From Acidobacteriota bacterium (GTDB taxonomy: Bacteria > Acidobacteriota > Blastocatellia > HR10), in contig JAUQQC010000007.1 of NCBI GenBank assembly GCA_030550025.1, positions 1 through 52,500 of the forward strand: 52,500 bases of DNA, in the 5' to 3' direction. Below, one piece after another: positions 28,101 through 36,131 of this stretch. The notes under the pieces are model-generated. The model was not told where the DNA came from and searched no databases. It saw only the letters and a program-made list of their open reading frames with translations. The position numbers were made by a program, and so were the translations under genes. How positions within the stretch are numbered: position 1 is the stretch's first letter; each line of letters begins with the position of its first letter.

Positions 28101-28449
28101 TTTCGCCCAATTGCAACGTCACATTGATGGCGATGCGATCGTTGACCGAGAGGACGATGTTCTCCCGCACGAAGCGCTTGAATCCCGGGGCCTCGACCGT
28201 GATTTGGTATCTCCCGATCGGGAGATACGTCGCCACATAGTTCCCCTCGGCATCTGTACGCACGCTGCGGGAGAGCCCCGTATCCATGTTCTTCACCACG
28301 ACGTCCACTCCCGGAACGACAGCCCCCGTCGGATCCGTCACGCGGCCGAAGATGGTCGCCGTCAACTCCTGCGCTCCGAGGGTGGCCGTCCAGAGTCCAA
28401 AAGTAATAGTAATGAGGATGATGAGGCGAGAGAGAAGTTCTCTCTTCAT
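25177..28449 (-). CDS. Oar-like TonB-dependent outer-membrane receptor
   Basis: A 1090-residue outer-membrane protein. The signal peptide is LLSRLIILITITFGLWTATLGA. A carboxypeptidase-regulatory-like domain follows (residues about 22-110, TATIFGRVTDPTGAVVPGV). Then comes a plug domain with a secretin/TonB pattern (about 120-240, QSPTISGLVSGRQMTELPL), and a long beta-barrel with many aromatic strand ends, finishing DPRILQFGLKLSF. AAGGAGGGAACC directly upstream supports ATG 28449 over the frame start at 28482. Such Oar-type receptors are expanded in Acidobacteriota and import large or complex substrates; the ligand is unknown. The conserved barrel C-terminus ends in Phe as expected for BAM recognition. 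Confidence 0.9.
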   Translation of the reverse strand: MKRELLSRLIILITITFGLWTATLGAQELTATIFGRVTDPTGAVVPGVDVVVKNMDTGLSRSVRTDAEGNYVATYLPIGRYQITVEAPGFKRFVRENIVLSVNDRIAINVTLQLGEIQETVTVTAEEVLVQQSPTISGLVSGRQMTELPLNNRNFVQLTYLVPGVSSALPSQVGFGGLSVISISVSGSRTSGINWLVDGGRNVDTGSNLTLFNYPSVDAVAEFRILTNVYSAEFGRNAGGVVNIITKSGTREFHGGAYHFLRNDVITAREPFRFTPPIVGRTSLKPPLRYNNFGWNIGGPVTLFGYNKQRDKTFFFFSQEFRRIREFTTPRTTVPTAAMRRGDFSGFPPIRDPQTGQPFPGNIIPAERIDPNARIIVERLFPLPNAAAEGDPRFYRPTLPQPVNFRQELWRVDHTFTPNFRVWVRYIRDIFSRVEPGGLFNNILLPDVATTATDTPAVNFKVAATHVIGTRTVSEFAYDFSRNQIISDIIGRGKRSALGLRIPEIFPGNRDLVPNISISGFAGISFFGPYRNGNPSHSFTYNFTYTTGKHTFKTGAFLATERKFENSGGNPVDGSFTFDGRFTGNAFADFLLGLASSYTEDQVDVNLDLRYNTYEFYAQDSWKVRPNLTLDFGVRFSMFGNPVDKNNLLQTFRPDLYRPERAVRLDSRGFIIPGSGDRFNGMIFAGENSPFGRRVQENNFDLIGPRFGFAWDPSGRGKSVLRGGYGIYYDRSLTGIVLQNGFVNPKANTRVTIDNALLSNPAAGVTRETILPISLLTTGFPFRAPTMQQWNLSYQREIFPQTLFEIGYVGSGGNNLLRLININQPRPLEATKVGNVINLVRPYLGYALIQERQTTGISRYHSLQMSIQKRMSRGFQISGVYTWGKNMTNASTDRSDAPQDSLNIRAERAPSSFQRQHVLTISYIWELPALKEAHPAVRAVLGGWQLSGITTFWSGLPFTVVQSGDTLLVGPFPAGGATRPDLIANPRLPKGQRTAARWFNTDAFRRATTTFGTAGRNIIRAAGVNNWDLSLMKNFALTEQVRLQFRAEFFNAFNHTQLGTPGATLGVAGFGSISSARDPRILQFGLKLSF

Positions 28450-28486
28450 GGTTCCCTCCTTAGCATCGAGATTCACGCCCATTGCG

Positions 28487-28516
28487 ATTTTAACCGACCT
28501 TCCGGGGAAAAGTCGA
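28487..28516 (-). promoter_or_regulatory. Candidate promoter of the TonB receptor gene
   Basis: On the minus strand TCGACT (28516-28511), an 18-base spacer and TAAAAT (28492-28487) lie about 38 bases upstream of the start codon. Confidence 0.4.
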
Positions 28517-28622
28517 ACGAGGAGATTTTATGGGTTCGATAAAAGCTGCTGATGAGGTGCGCGGCTCATTCTCAATCGCGACAGGTTGCGCTAGGGCCGC
28601 CCGCTCGCGGGGTGAGTGGCCT

Positions 28623-30017
28623 TCAGCGGGATTCGCGGCTACCCCTTCCAAGCGAAGTTCGCACGCGGAATGCGCCCTCACCGTCTGCTTCGGTGGGCTT
28701 TCCCACCCGTCGGGGGCGCGTGCGGGGCTCCGGCGGGACCGATTTTGCGCGCTCTCGACGTTCGATGCGTTGGATGGCGAGATTAGCGGCGTTCACCAGA
28801 ACTGGGTCCTCGGCGCGAAGCAGCGGCTTGAGGTACTCGATGGCCTCCCGCGAACCAATGCGCCCGAGGGCTTCTACGACCGCCTGGCGCGCGCGCAGGC
28901 TGCCGCGCTGGAGAAAGGGATAGAGATTTTCCGGTTCGACTTCGAGCAAATAACTGGCGGCTTGCGCGTGATGCCTTCCATCGAGTTCCTGGAAGATCGC
29001 CTCCAGGAATTCCCGTCGGCCGAGCCGATACAGGGCGAAGGCGTGTGCGAGTTGCACGCGGCGATCCCGCTCCTGCAACCGCAGGCGCGAGATGCGTTCG
29101 ACGTACGTCGTGTCGCCGAGCCGCGCCAACCCCTCGGCGGCGAAGCGGCGCCGTTCCGCAAGCGGGTGTTCGAGATTCTGAAGGAAGATTTTCTCCGCAG
29201 CACGATCTCCGATACGCGCCAACGCTTCCAAAGCCAGGCGCGCCGTCTCCTCATCGCGCGGGCGCTCGAACACTTCGATGAGCTTCGGCACGGCTTCCGC
29301 GATGCGCAGAAGTCCGACGGCGATCAGGGCCGATTTCCGCACATCGGCATTGGAATCGTTGAGGAAGGGGATGAGGTACGGCCCAGCGCGCGGATCGCCG
29401 AGCTTCATGAACGTCTTCAGGAGCTCGACCCGAAGGGCACTGTGCCCGACGAACAGTCGTCCGAGTTGCGGAACGACCGTCGTGGCGCGCAACACTCCCA
29501 GGGCGCGAATGGCCGCGTGCCGCACGCCGAGATCCCCATCGCTTTGAGCGACGCGCAAAAGGCCTTGAATGATCCGCTCGTCAACGTTCGTCTCCGGCTC
29601 CACGATGGTTGCCTCATGAGTGCTCAGGAAGGGATTCAGGACCTGCCAGCCGCGGCGCTCGGCCGTGATGAATTCGATATTCGTCTCGATGTAGAAACTG
29701 ACCAGGGCGAGGATCGCAGCCAGTCGCACTTCTCGATGAGCATCCGAGAGCGCGGCCAGCAGAGCCGGCACCGTCGTCTCGTCCTTGATGAGGCCGAGCG
29801 CGCGCGCGGCCTCCCGACGCACGTCGGCGCGCGCGTCAGTCCGGAGGACGTGCGCCAGTGGCTCGGCGGCCTCGCGCTGTCGGCGCTCGCCGAGTTTTCG
29901 CGCAGCCTCCAGGCGCGTCTTCACAATCGGGCTGCGAAGATTAGCGATCAACTCTTCGGTCGTCTGCGCGAGTGCACTCCCGTGAAGGCTCACCAGCAGA
30001 AGCAAGATCCCTCTCAC
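28623..30017 (-). CDS. Exported HEAT-repeat protein
   Basis: A 464-residue protein. The GTG start at 30017 follows GGGAGGG and gives a clean signal peptide (GILLLLVSLHGSALAQ); the open frame extends upstream without support. From residue about 20 to 435 it is built of about ten HEAT/PBS-lyase-type helical repeats, for example VKTRLEAARKLGERRQ, DVRREAARALGLIKDE and GVRHAAIRALGVLR. The tail is basic and proline-rich (RTRPRRVGKP). It is likely a periplasmic protein-binding scaffold; no enzymatic motif is visible. It lies upstream of the TonB receptor on the same strand, 173 bases away, with the receptor having its own promoter-like site. Confidence 0.8.
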   Translation of the reverse strand: MRGILLLLVSLHGSALAQTTEELIANLRSPIVKTRLEAARKLGERRQREAAEPLAHVLRTDARADVRREAARALGLIKDETTVPALLAALSDAHREVRLAAILALVSFYIETNIEFITAERRGWQVLNPFLSTHEATIVEPETNVDERIIQGLLRVAQSDGDLGVRHAAIRALGVLRATTVVPQLGRLFVGHSALRVELLKTFMKLGDPRAGPYLIPFLNDSNADVRKSALIAVGLLRIAEAVPKLIEVFERPRDEETARLALEALARIGDRAAEKIFLQNLEHPLAERRRFAAEGLARLGDTTYVERISRLRLQERDRRVQLAHAFALYRLGRREFLEAIFQELDGRHHAQAASYLLEVEPENLYPFLQRGSLRARQAVVEALGRIGSREAIEYLKPLLRAEDPVLVNAANLAIQRIERRERAKSVPPEPRTRPRRVGKPTEADGEGAFRVRTSLGRGSRESR

Positions 30018-30279
30018 GTTCGTCCCTCCCGTTCCTTCACGCACGCGACCCGTTACGGGCGATTCTACTGCGCGCCGAGGAAAAGTCAAGAATCGCCCGG
30101 GTGCTTCCAGAGAGCGCATCGGGCCGAGCTCACGCGCCCTTGCCCTCATCGGGCTGGAAGGATTACGCTTTCGGGCGATCGGAGAGGACGCCGATAGCGC
30201 GAAGGGTCGCGCGCGAAGAGTGTCAGATGCGCGCCGGGTTTCAAGCCGACCTCGCGCGCGTTCGACTCCTGTCTGTGCG

Positions 30280-30309
30280 TTGACAAAGGGACCGACAGTG
30301 AAGTAAAAA
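30280..30309 (+). promoter_or_regulatory. Candidate promoter for def-fmt-rsmB
   Basis: TTGACA (30280-30285), an 18-base spacer and TAAAAA (30304-30309) precede def by 50 bases. The 341-base gap from 30018 between the divergent HEAT gene and def shows nothing else clear. Confidence 0.5.
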
Positions 30310-30358
30310 CGGCGACTTGAATCGTGCCGATGAGGAGTAGCGAAGGGAGGGGGAAGCG

Positions 30359-30868
30359 TTGGTGCGCGATATCCTCAAGTATGGTGATCCACGGCTCACG
30401 CGACCTTCGGAGCCGGTGACCGAATTCACCGATGAGCTTCGGCAGCTCGTCGCGGATATGTTCGAGACGATGTACGCGGCGCGTGGGGTTGGCCTGGCCG
30501 CGCCGCAGATTGGCGTCAATCGTCGGCTCTTCGTCATGGATTGCAGCGGCGGCCGCGATGCCGGGCAGAAGGTCGCGCTCATCAACCCGGAGATCCTCGC
30601 GACCGAAGGGGAAGTCGTCGAGGAGGAGGGATGTTTAAGCCTGCCGGGGCTTTATGCGAAGGTCGCGCGCCCCTATCGCGTCCTGGTGCGCGGATTCGAT
30701 CCCGAGCAGCGGGAGATCACCCTGGAGGTGACGGGTTTGGCCGCGCGCTGCGTGTGCCACGAGGTGGATCATCTCGATGGGCGGCTCTACATCTCCCGCT
30801 TGAGCCCGCTCAAGCGCGATCTCCTGGAGCGCAAGATCCGAAAGCTGATCAAGGCTGGAGAGTGGTGA
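30359..30868 (+). CDS. def: Peptide deformylase
   Basis: A 169-residue metalloenzyme removing the formyl group from nascent proteins. All three family motifs are present: GVGLAAPQIG, EGCLSLPG (metal Cys) and HEVDHLDG (two His ligands and catalytic Glu). It starts at TTG 30359 or GTG 30362 after GGGAGGGGG. Being first of three genes with fmt and rsmB is a common arrangement in bacteria, with formylation and deformylation enzymes produced together. Confidence 0.94.
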   Translation: MVRDILKYGDPRLTRPSEPVTEFTDELRQLVADMFETMYAARGVGLAAPQIGVNRRLFVMDCSGGRDAGQKVALINPEILATEGEVVEEEGCLSLPGLYAKVARPYRVLVRGFDPEQREITLEVTGLAARCVCHEVDHLDGRLYISRLSPLKRDLLERKIRKLIKAGEW

Positions 30869-30914
30869 GACGGGCACGGCTCGATCCCCTCTCCCAGCCT
30901 GAAGGAGCGACCGG

Positions 30915-31889
30915 ATGCGCATCATCTTCATGGGGACACCGGAAGCCGCGGTGCCGACGCTTCAGCGGCTCCTTGACTCAGAGCATGAGGTCGTCGCCGT
31001 CTTCACGCAGCCGGATCGGCCCGTCGGGCGACACCAGGTGCTCACGCCGCCGCCGGTGAAGGAGGTCGCGCAGGCCCGCGGCATCCCCGTCTACCAACCG
31101 GAGAAGCTGAAGACGAATGAGGACGTGCGGGCGCTTGTGCGCGCGCTCTCGCCAGAGGTGATCGTCGTCGTCGCGTATGGGAAGATCCTTCCGGGATGGC
31201 TGCTCAGCCTCCCGCCGCTCGGATGCGTGAACGTGCATTTTTCGCTCTTGCCGAAGTATCGAGGGGCGGCGCCTGTGCCGTGGGCCATCGCGATGGGAGA
31301 GACGATCACCGGCGTGACGACGATGCTCATGGACGAGGGGGTGGATACGGGGCCGATCCTCCTTCAGCGCGCGTGTGCGATCGGTCCCGAGGAGACGGCG
31401 CCAGAAGTGACCGCGCGATTGGCGCACATGGGGGCGGAGTTGCTGGTGGAGACGCTCGAAGGACTTCGCGAGGGACGGATCGAGCCCCGACCTCAGGAGG
31501 AAGCGCAAGCCTCTTATGCGCCGCTTCTTCGGCGCGAGCACGGGTGGGTGGATTGGACGTTGAACGCCGAGGCGATTCGTAATCGGATCCGTGGATTTCA
31601 ACCGTGGCCCGGCGCGTGGACGACGCTTCGCGGTTCGCGCTTGATTCTGTGGAAGGCGCAAGCAGAGAGCAGTCGGCTCGGTGAAGAGGCACCGCTTCCG
31701 CCAGGGACCGTGAGCGCCATCGAGCGCGACGCGTTCGTCGTCGCCTGCGGCGAAGGCACGCGCTTACGCATCACCGAAGTGCAGCTTGAGGGAAGACGGC
31801 GCTTGCCTGCCAGCGAGTTCTTAAAAGGCGCGCGGCTTTCGGTCGGCTTACGGCTCGGTCAGGAAGCCCCACCGGATGACCGCCCATGA
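30915..31889 (+). CDS. fmt: Methionyl-tRNA formyltransferase
   Basis: A 324-residue enzyme transferring formyl from 10-formyl-THF to initiator Met-tRNA. It begins MRIIFMGTPEAAVPTL and contains the catalytic segment NVHFSLLPKYRGAAPVPWAI, the usual Asn-His-Asp site being completed in GVDTGPIL. The C-terminal OB-like domain (about 210-310) includes GFQPWPGAWT. It follows def by 46 bases and overlaps rsmB by four bases (ATGA). Confidence 0.94.
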   Translation: MRIIFMGTPEAAVPTLQRLLDSEHEVVAVFTQPDRPVGRHQVLTPPPVKEVAQARGIPVYQPEKLKTNEDVRALVRALSPEVIVVVAYGKILPGWLLSLPPLGCVNVHFSLLPKYRGAAPVPWAIAMGETITGVTTMLMDEGVDTGPILLQRACAIGPEETAPEVTARLAHMGAELLVETLEGLREGRIEPRPQEEAQASYAPLLRREHGWVDWTLNAEAIRNRIRGFQPWPGAWTTLRGSRLILWKAQAESSRLGEEAPLPPGTVSAIERDAFVVACGEGTRLRITEVQLEGRRRLPASEFLKGARLSVGLRLGQEAPPDDRP

Positions 31890-33247
31890 TCAGCCCGGCG
31901 CGGGAGCTGGCGTTTCAGGTCTTGCGACGCGTCATAGCTCAAGGGGGCCGAGCGACCGATCTGCTGGCCTCTTCGCGTGTGGAGCGACTCTCGGAGCGCG
32001 ATCGGCGTCTGGCCTACGAGCTGGTGCTTGGCGTCTTGCGCTGGCAGCGGTTGCTCGATCACCTCATCGCCCACTACGGCCGACGACAGCCCGAACGACT
32101 CGATGAGCCGATTCGCATCGCGTTGCACTTGGGGCTGTACCAACTCCGCTTTCTGGGACGCATCCCGCCCTATGCGGCCGTGAGCGAAGCCGTCGCGTTG
32201 GTGAAGCACTACGGCCCGGCGTGGGGAGCGGGGCTAGTCAACGCCATCTTGCGACGAGCGGCCTCGGCGTTGGACGATCGCCCGTGGGAGAAGATCGCTG
32301 ATCCGATCGAGCGCGCGAGCGTCGAGTGGTCACATCCGGTCTGGCTCGTTCGGAAGTGGGTGGAGGATTTCGGCGTGGAGGAAGCGCTCGCGCTCCTGCG
32401 CGCGAACAATCATGCGCCGCCGGTCGCGATTCGCCTCAATCCCTTGGCCGCTCCGGCTGAGGAGATCACGCGCGCACTCGCACGCGAGGGGATTGAGATC
32501 GAGCCGTCGCCGTACGTGCCCGGAGCATACCGCGTGCGCTCGGGTTCGCTCTTGCCGCGCCTGGAGGCGTGGCAGCGCGGGTGGATTTACATCCAGGACG
32601 AAGCCTCGCAGCTCATCGCCCACCTCGTCGCGCCTCGGCCCGGAATGCGCATTTTGGAATTGTGCGCCGCTCCAGGCGGTAAGACGACGCATCTGGCGGC
32701 GCTCATGGAGAATCGCGGGATGATCGTCGCCGGCGATCGGCACCCCTCGCGATTGCGACAGCTCAAGCTGTTGACCGAACGCCTGCGCGTGCAGATCGCC
32801 CATCCGGTCGTTTTCGACGGAGGCAGGCCGTTGCCTCTTCTTCCCACCGCCGTGTTCGAGCGCGTGCTACTGGATGCCCCCTGTTCGGGGACGGGAACCT
32901 TGCGACGGCATCCGGAGATCAAATGGCGTCTGACGCCGGAGGAGATTCAGCGAATGGCCGAGCACCAAAAGGCCTTGCTCGAAGAGGCCGCGCGGTGGGT
33001 CGCACCTGGCGGATGGCTCATCTACGCGACCTGTTCCGTGGAGCGGGAAGAAAACGAGGACGTCATCGACGCGTTCCTCGCCTCGCGGCACGAGTTTCGC
33101 CTCGTGGTTCCGTCGGTAGCCGAGCCGTTTCGGACCGAAGCCAGATATATCCGAACGTTCCCCCATCGACATGGGATGGATGGATTCTTCGCCGCCGTGC
33201 TGGAGAGAAGTCCCGACGCGGCGGCAGAAAGACCCTCAAGAGCGTGA
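31886..33247 (+). CDS. rsmB: 16S rRNA (cytosine967-C5)-methyltransferase RsmB
   Basis: A 453-residue Sun-family enzyme. Residues 1-140 form a NusB-like RNA-binding domain (ARELAFQVLRRVIAQGGRAT). Residues about 160-445 form the SAM methyltransferase with LELCAAPGGKTTHLA, then the two catalytic cysteines in DAPCSGTGTLRRHP and YATCSVEREENE. It is the last gene of the def-fmt-rsmB operon. Confidence 0.92.
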   Translation: MISPARELAFQVLRRVIAQGGRATDLLASSRVERLSERDRRLAYELVLGVLRWQRLLDHLIAHYGRRQPERLDEPIRIALHLGLYQLRFLGRIPPYAAVSEAVALVKHYGPAWGAGLVNAILRRAASALDDRPWEKIADPIERASVEWSHPVWLVRKWVEDFGVEEALALLRANNHAPPVAIRLNPLAAPAEEITRALAREGIEIEPSPYVPGAYRVRSGSLLPRLEAWQRGWIYIQDEASQLIAHLVAPRPGMRILELCAAPGGKTTHLAALMENRGMIVAGDRHPSRLRQLKLLTERLRVQIAHPVVFDGGRPLPLLPTAVFERVLLDAPCSGTGTLRRHPEIKWRLTPEEIQRMAEHQKALLEEAARWVAPGGWLIYATCSVEREENEDVIDAFLASRHEFRLVVPSVAEPFRTEARYIRTFPHRHGMDGFFAAVLERSPDAAAERPSRA

Positions 33248-33656
33248 CAAAGCTTGGGCCGTCGCAGCCGCCCCATGGCTGATCGAACCTCCCGCTTGAC
33301 CTGCGCAAAAACGCCCACGGATGGGAAAAAAGCCCCATGTGACTGTCGACATCGACGAGCGCATTCGCGAACTAAGCCGCTCATTCAGAATCACTTCACG
33401 TAGAAGCGTGGTGACGGTACGCGATTTGCAAACTCAACAAAAGGGAGCTCTTGTAGGATGGTCAATAAGGCTGTAAGCGGAAGACTCTCGAGGACGAGCA
33501 GAGCGTCAGTCGCTGAAAGGTCCTCCTGCGGCTCCGTCCCTCCACCTGTGGAACAGAAGCGGAGCGGATAGGCTTTGTGACCGGCACAAGATAACGCTCT
33601 CTATTAGTGGCGTCTCCAGCGCCGACATCGGGTCGGGAACGTAATGAGGTCCGAAA
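33248..33656. other. 409-base region upstream of the hydrogenase locus
   Basis: No gene is seen. It contains half of the palindromic repeat family (CGCCCACGGATGGG from 33312), a short inverted repeat at 33575-33589, and no convincing sigma70 promoter. The start of the roughly 19 kb co-directional hydrogenase cluster follows, so its promoter should lie here and may use an alternative sigma factor. Confidence 0.5.
33575..33589. promoter_or_regulatory. Inverted repeat TTGTG-N5-CACAA upstream of the hydrogenase locus
   Basis: TTGTGACCGGCACAA lies 67 bases upstream of the first gene. The half sites recall Rex (TTGTGA) or CRP/FNR-type operators, but the spacing is shorter than in either standard site. 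Confidence 0.3.
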
Positions 33657-34847
33657 ATGAGCACGAGAGCCATTCCAGGGCTACTTCAAGAGATCCGTCG
33701 GTACGGCCGGTTTGATGTCAGCGCCTGTCTGAACTGTGGCAGTTGCACCATCGTGTGCAACCTCTCCACGGATGCTGCGTCCTTTCCGCGCCGACCGATC
33801 CGTCGTGCCCTTCTCGGGCTTAAAGATTCCCTGCGGGCGAGCCTGGAGCCCTGGCTCTGTCATGACTGCGGTGATTGCTCGATCACGTGCCCTCGTCAGG
33901 CTGAGCCGCGCGAGTCCATGATGACGCTGCGGCGCTATCTCGTCGCCCAGTATGACGTCACCGGCCTTGCTTCCAAAATCCTCGCCTCAACGGCAGGAGA
34001 AATCATCGCCCTCTCCGTCGTCGGTCTCTTCGTCTTCGCCCTCGTGCTCTTCTATCACCTCGTCTACAAAGAAATTCCCATGTCGGTCTCGGAGTTCGTG
34101 ACGACGCCCCTTGGGTTGGAGCACATGTTCCCGACGATCACATACTTCACGATGGTCGTGTTCTTGATCCCGCTCGTTCTCCTGACGCTCAACATCCTGC
34201 GCATGCATCGGTGGACGATGCGAAGCATGGAATCCGTGAAAATCCCGTTTCGCCTCTATTTGAGCGAAGCTCGGTCACTGCTTCTTCATGCCGTCTCCCA
34301 CCAAAACATTCGAAAGTGCCTCCAGGAGATTCACCGGAGACGCTGGACCAAGCACTGGCTGCTCGGGCTGGCCGTGTCGCTCATGCTGGTGATCAAGTTC
34401 TTCTTCCTCGATTGGTTCCAGACGGATGAGATCTATCCGCTCTACCATCCTCAACGATGGTTAGGGTATCTCGTCGCGGCCATCTTGATCTACGTTCCGG
34501 TGGATATTCTCATCGGTCGGATCAAGAAGCAAGAGGAGATATACAAATTCTCCGAGCCGAGCGATGTGATTCTTCCGGTCATGTTTCTTCTTGTCGCCGT
34601 GAGCGGGCTCGCCGTTCACGTCTTCCGCTATCTGGAGTTTGCATTGACCGCGCACCTTCTCTATGCGGTTCATCTGGCGATTGCCGTCCCGCTCGTTCTG
34701 ATCGAATTGCCTTTCGGCAAGTGGTCGCATGTCGTCTATCGTCCGATGGCGCTTTATTTTCAGGCTGTCAAGGAGCGGGCACTCAAAGAAGTCGAAGCCC
34801 AAGTGGAGCGCGAGTTGCCAGAGAGGGCGGTGGCCATAGGAGCATAA
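33657..34847 (+). CDS. QmoC-like membrane protein: HdrC iron-sulfur domain fused to cytochrome b domain
   Basis: A 396-residue protein. The N-terminus carries two [4Fe-4S] motifs as in HdrC: Cys24/27/30/34 (CLNCGSCTIVC) and Cys68/71/74/78 (CHDCGDCSITC). The remainder has five to six membrane helices (about 115-138, 160-188, 240-262, 280-300, 315-333, 340-365). Histidines placed as in HdrE/NarI heme b domains occur in FYHLVY and TAHLLYAVH. The HdrC-HdrE fusion layout matches QmoC of sulfate reducers, which passes electrons between a soluble flavoprotein complex and menaquinone. As the first gene of the hydrogenase cluster it probably anchors the soluble enzyme to the membrane quinone pool. Confidence 0.8.
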   Translation: MSTRAIPGLLQEIRRYGRFDVSACLNCGSCTIVCNLSTDAASFPRRPIRRALLGLKDSLRASLEPWLCHDCGDCSITCPRQAEPRESMMTLRRYLVAQYDVTGLASKILASTAGEIIALSVVGLFVFALVLFYHLVYKEIPMSVSEFVTTPLGLEHMFPTITYFTMVVFLIPLVLLTLNILRMHRWTMRSMESVKIPFRLYLSEARSLLLHAVSHQNIRKCLQEIHRRRWTKHWLLGLAVSLMLVIKFFFLDWFQTDEIYPLYHPQRWLGYLVAAILIYVPVDILIGRIKKQEEIYKFSEPSDVILPVMFLLVAVSGLAVHVFRYLEFALTAHLLYAVHLAIAVPLVLIELPFGKWSHVVYRPMALYFQAVKERALKEVEAQVERELPERAVAIGA

Positions 34848-34852
34848 ACGGT

Positions 34853-35767
34853 ATGAGCAACGGCGGTGAAAGAAGAGAAAAGGTTGGAGCCGCGCTGGTC
34901 GTCGGCGGCGGCATCGGCGGGATGCAGGCCGCACTCGATCTGGCCGACGCCGGGATCAAGGTCTATCTCGTCGAGTCGAAGCCGGCCATCGGCGGCGTCA
35001 TGTCGCAACTGGATAAGACATTTCCCACCAATGACTGTGCGATGTGCACGATGGCTCCGCGCCTGGTGGCCATCGGCCGACACAAGGACATCGAGGTGCT
35101 CACGCTCACGGAGGTCGAGCGCATCGAGGGCGAGCCGGGCAATTTCACCGTCACGCTGAGGCGCCGCGCGCGATTCGTAGACGAGAATGTGTGCACCGGC
35201 TGTGGTTCCTGCGTGGCCAACTGTCCCGTCCGCTTCATCCCGCAGCCGCTCGATAGCATACCGCCGGTGAAATTGGCCCCCGAAGTGCAGGCACGGGTTG
35301 ATCAGATTATCGCCGAGCACCGGAATCGTCCGGGTCCGCTCATGCCGATTCTCCAGTCCATCAACGCGGTGTACAACTACTTCCCCGAAGATGTCCTCCG
35401 GTATGTTTCTCAACAGCTGGGCATTCCGCTGACCCACATCCTTCGCGTAGCCACCTTCTACAACGCCTTCAGCATCGTCCCACGAGGCAAGTATATCATC
35501 AACGTGTGCATGGGGACGACGTGTTATGTCCGGGGAAGCGAAAGGCTCATGGAACGATTTTCCGATACGCTTAAGATCAAACCCGAGGAGACAACTCCGG
35601 ACATGCTCTTCACCCTGAAGGCGGTTCGCTGTATCGGCTGTTGCGGCCTGGCGCCTGCGGTGATGATCGGCGACACCGTCTATGGCAAGCTCACCGTCAA
35701 GGAAATTCCCGGAATCATCAAGAAGTTTCAAGGAGCAAACGGCCATGGCCAAGCTCACACTGGATGA
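34853..35767 (+). CDS. Split-HdrA N-terminal FAD portion fused to NuoE/HndA [2Fe-2S] domain
   Basis: A 304-residue chimera. Residues about 12-120 match the nucleotide-binding start of HdrA (VVGGGIGGMQAALDLADAG), with the HdrA motif PTNDCAMCTMAPRL and a ferredoxin motif CTGCGSCVANCP (about 115-127). There HdrA similarity stops. Residues about 141-304 are a thioredoxin-like NuoE: CMGTTC and CIGCC supply four cysteines for a [2Fe-2S] cluster. The missing remainder of HdrA is found in the 1083-residue protein encoded 5 kb downstream. It starts at ATG 34853, five bases after the previous stop. It overlaps the next gene by 23 bases. Role: electron transfer between NuoF and the HdrA flavin. Confidence 0.85.
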   Translation: MSNGGERREKVGAALVVGGGIGGMQAALDLADAGIKVYLVESKPAIGGVMSQLDKTFPTNDCAMCTMAPRLVAIGRHKDIEVLTLTEVERIEGEPGNFTVTLRRRARFVDENVCTGCGSCVANCPVRFIPQPLDSIPPVKLAPEVQARVDQIIAEHRNRPGPLMPILQSINAVYNYFPEDVLRYVSQQLGIPLTHILRVATFYNAFSIVPRGKYIINVCMGTTCYVRGSERLMERFSDTLKIKPEETTPDMLFTLKAVRCIGCCGLAPAVMIGDTVYGKLTVKEIPGIIKKFQGANGHGQAHTG

Positions 35768-36128
35768 ACTCAGAAGAAGACGAGAGCAAGCACGAAAGAG
35801 CATCTACCTCCGAGATGGAGAGTTTCGAGGTAAGGTCATCGTGCACATGGGAACCTGTGGTATTGCTGCCGGAGCCAGGGCTATTGTGGCGACCTTCCTG
35901 GAAGAGCTGGAGAAAAGTGGAAGGACTGACATCCTGGTGACGACTTCCGGATGCGCGGGACTCTGTTCGAAGGAACCGATGGCCACGGTCGAGATGTTGG
36001 ACTCGCCGCCGGTGAAGTACGTACTCCTGACGCCCGAGAAGGTCCGAAGGATCTTTGCAGAGCACATCCTCGGCGGCGTGGCCGTGGCCGAATACGCTCT
36101 GGGGATTGGCTCAGAGAGAGCAGGGTAA
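35745..36128 (+). CDS. HndB-like thioredoxin-fold [2Fe-2S] ferredoxin
   Basis: A 127-residue protein matching HndB-type subunits of NAD(P)-linked hydrogenases. It has the conserved segment MGTCGIAAGARA, then TSGCAGLCSKEP and VLLTPEKVRRIFAEHI. AAGGAG at 35730-35735 sets ATG 35745, within the end of the preceding gene. Three conserved cysteines are visible, which is usual for this subfamily. Presumed to bind or support a [2Fe-2S] centre between NuoE-like and NuoF-like subunits. Confidence 0.85.
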   Translation: MAKLTLDELRRRREQARKSIYLRDGEFRGKVIVHMGTCGIAAGARAIVATFLEELEKSGRTDILVTTSGCAGLCSKEPMATVEMLDSPPVKYVLLTPEKVRRIFAEHILGGVAVAEYALGIGSERAG

Positions 36129-36131
36129 ACT

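Noticed and set aside
26086-28542. Long plus-strand open frame of 818 codons
   Set aside because: It is entirely antisense to the TonB receptor, has arginine-rich low-complexity translation and no recognisable domain; the receptor frame has signal peptide, plug and barrel.
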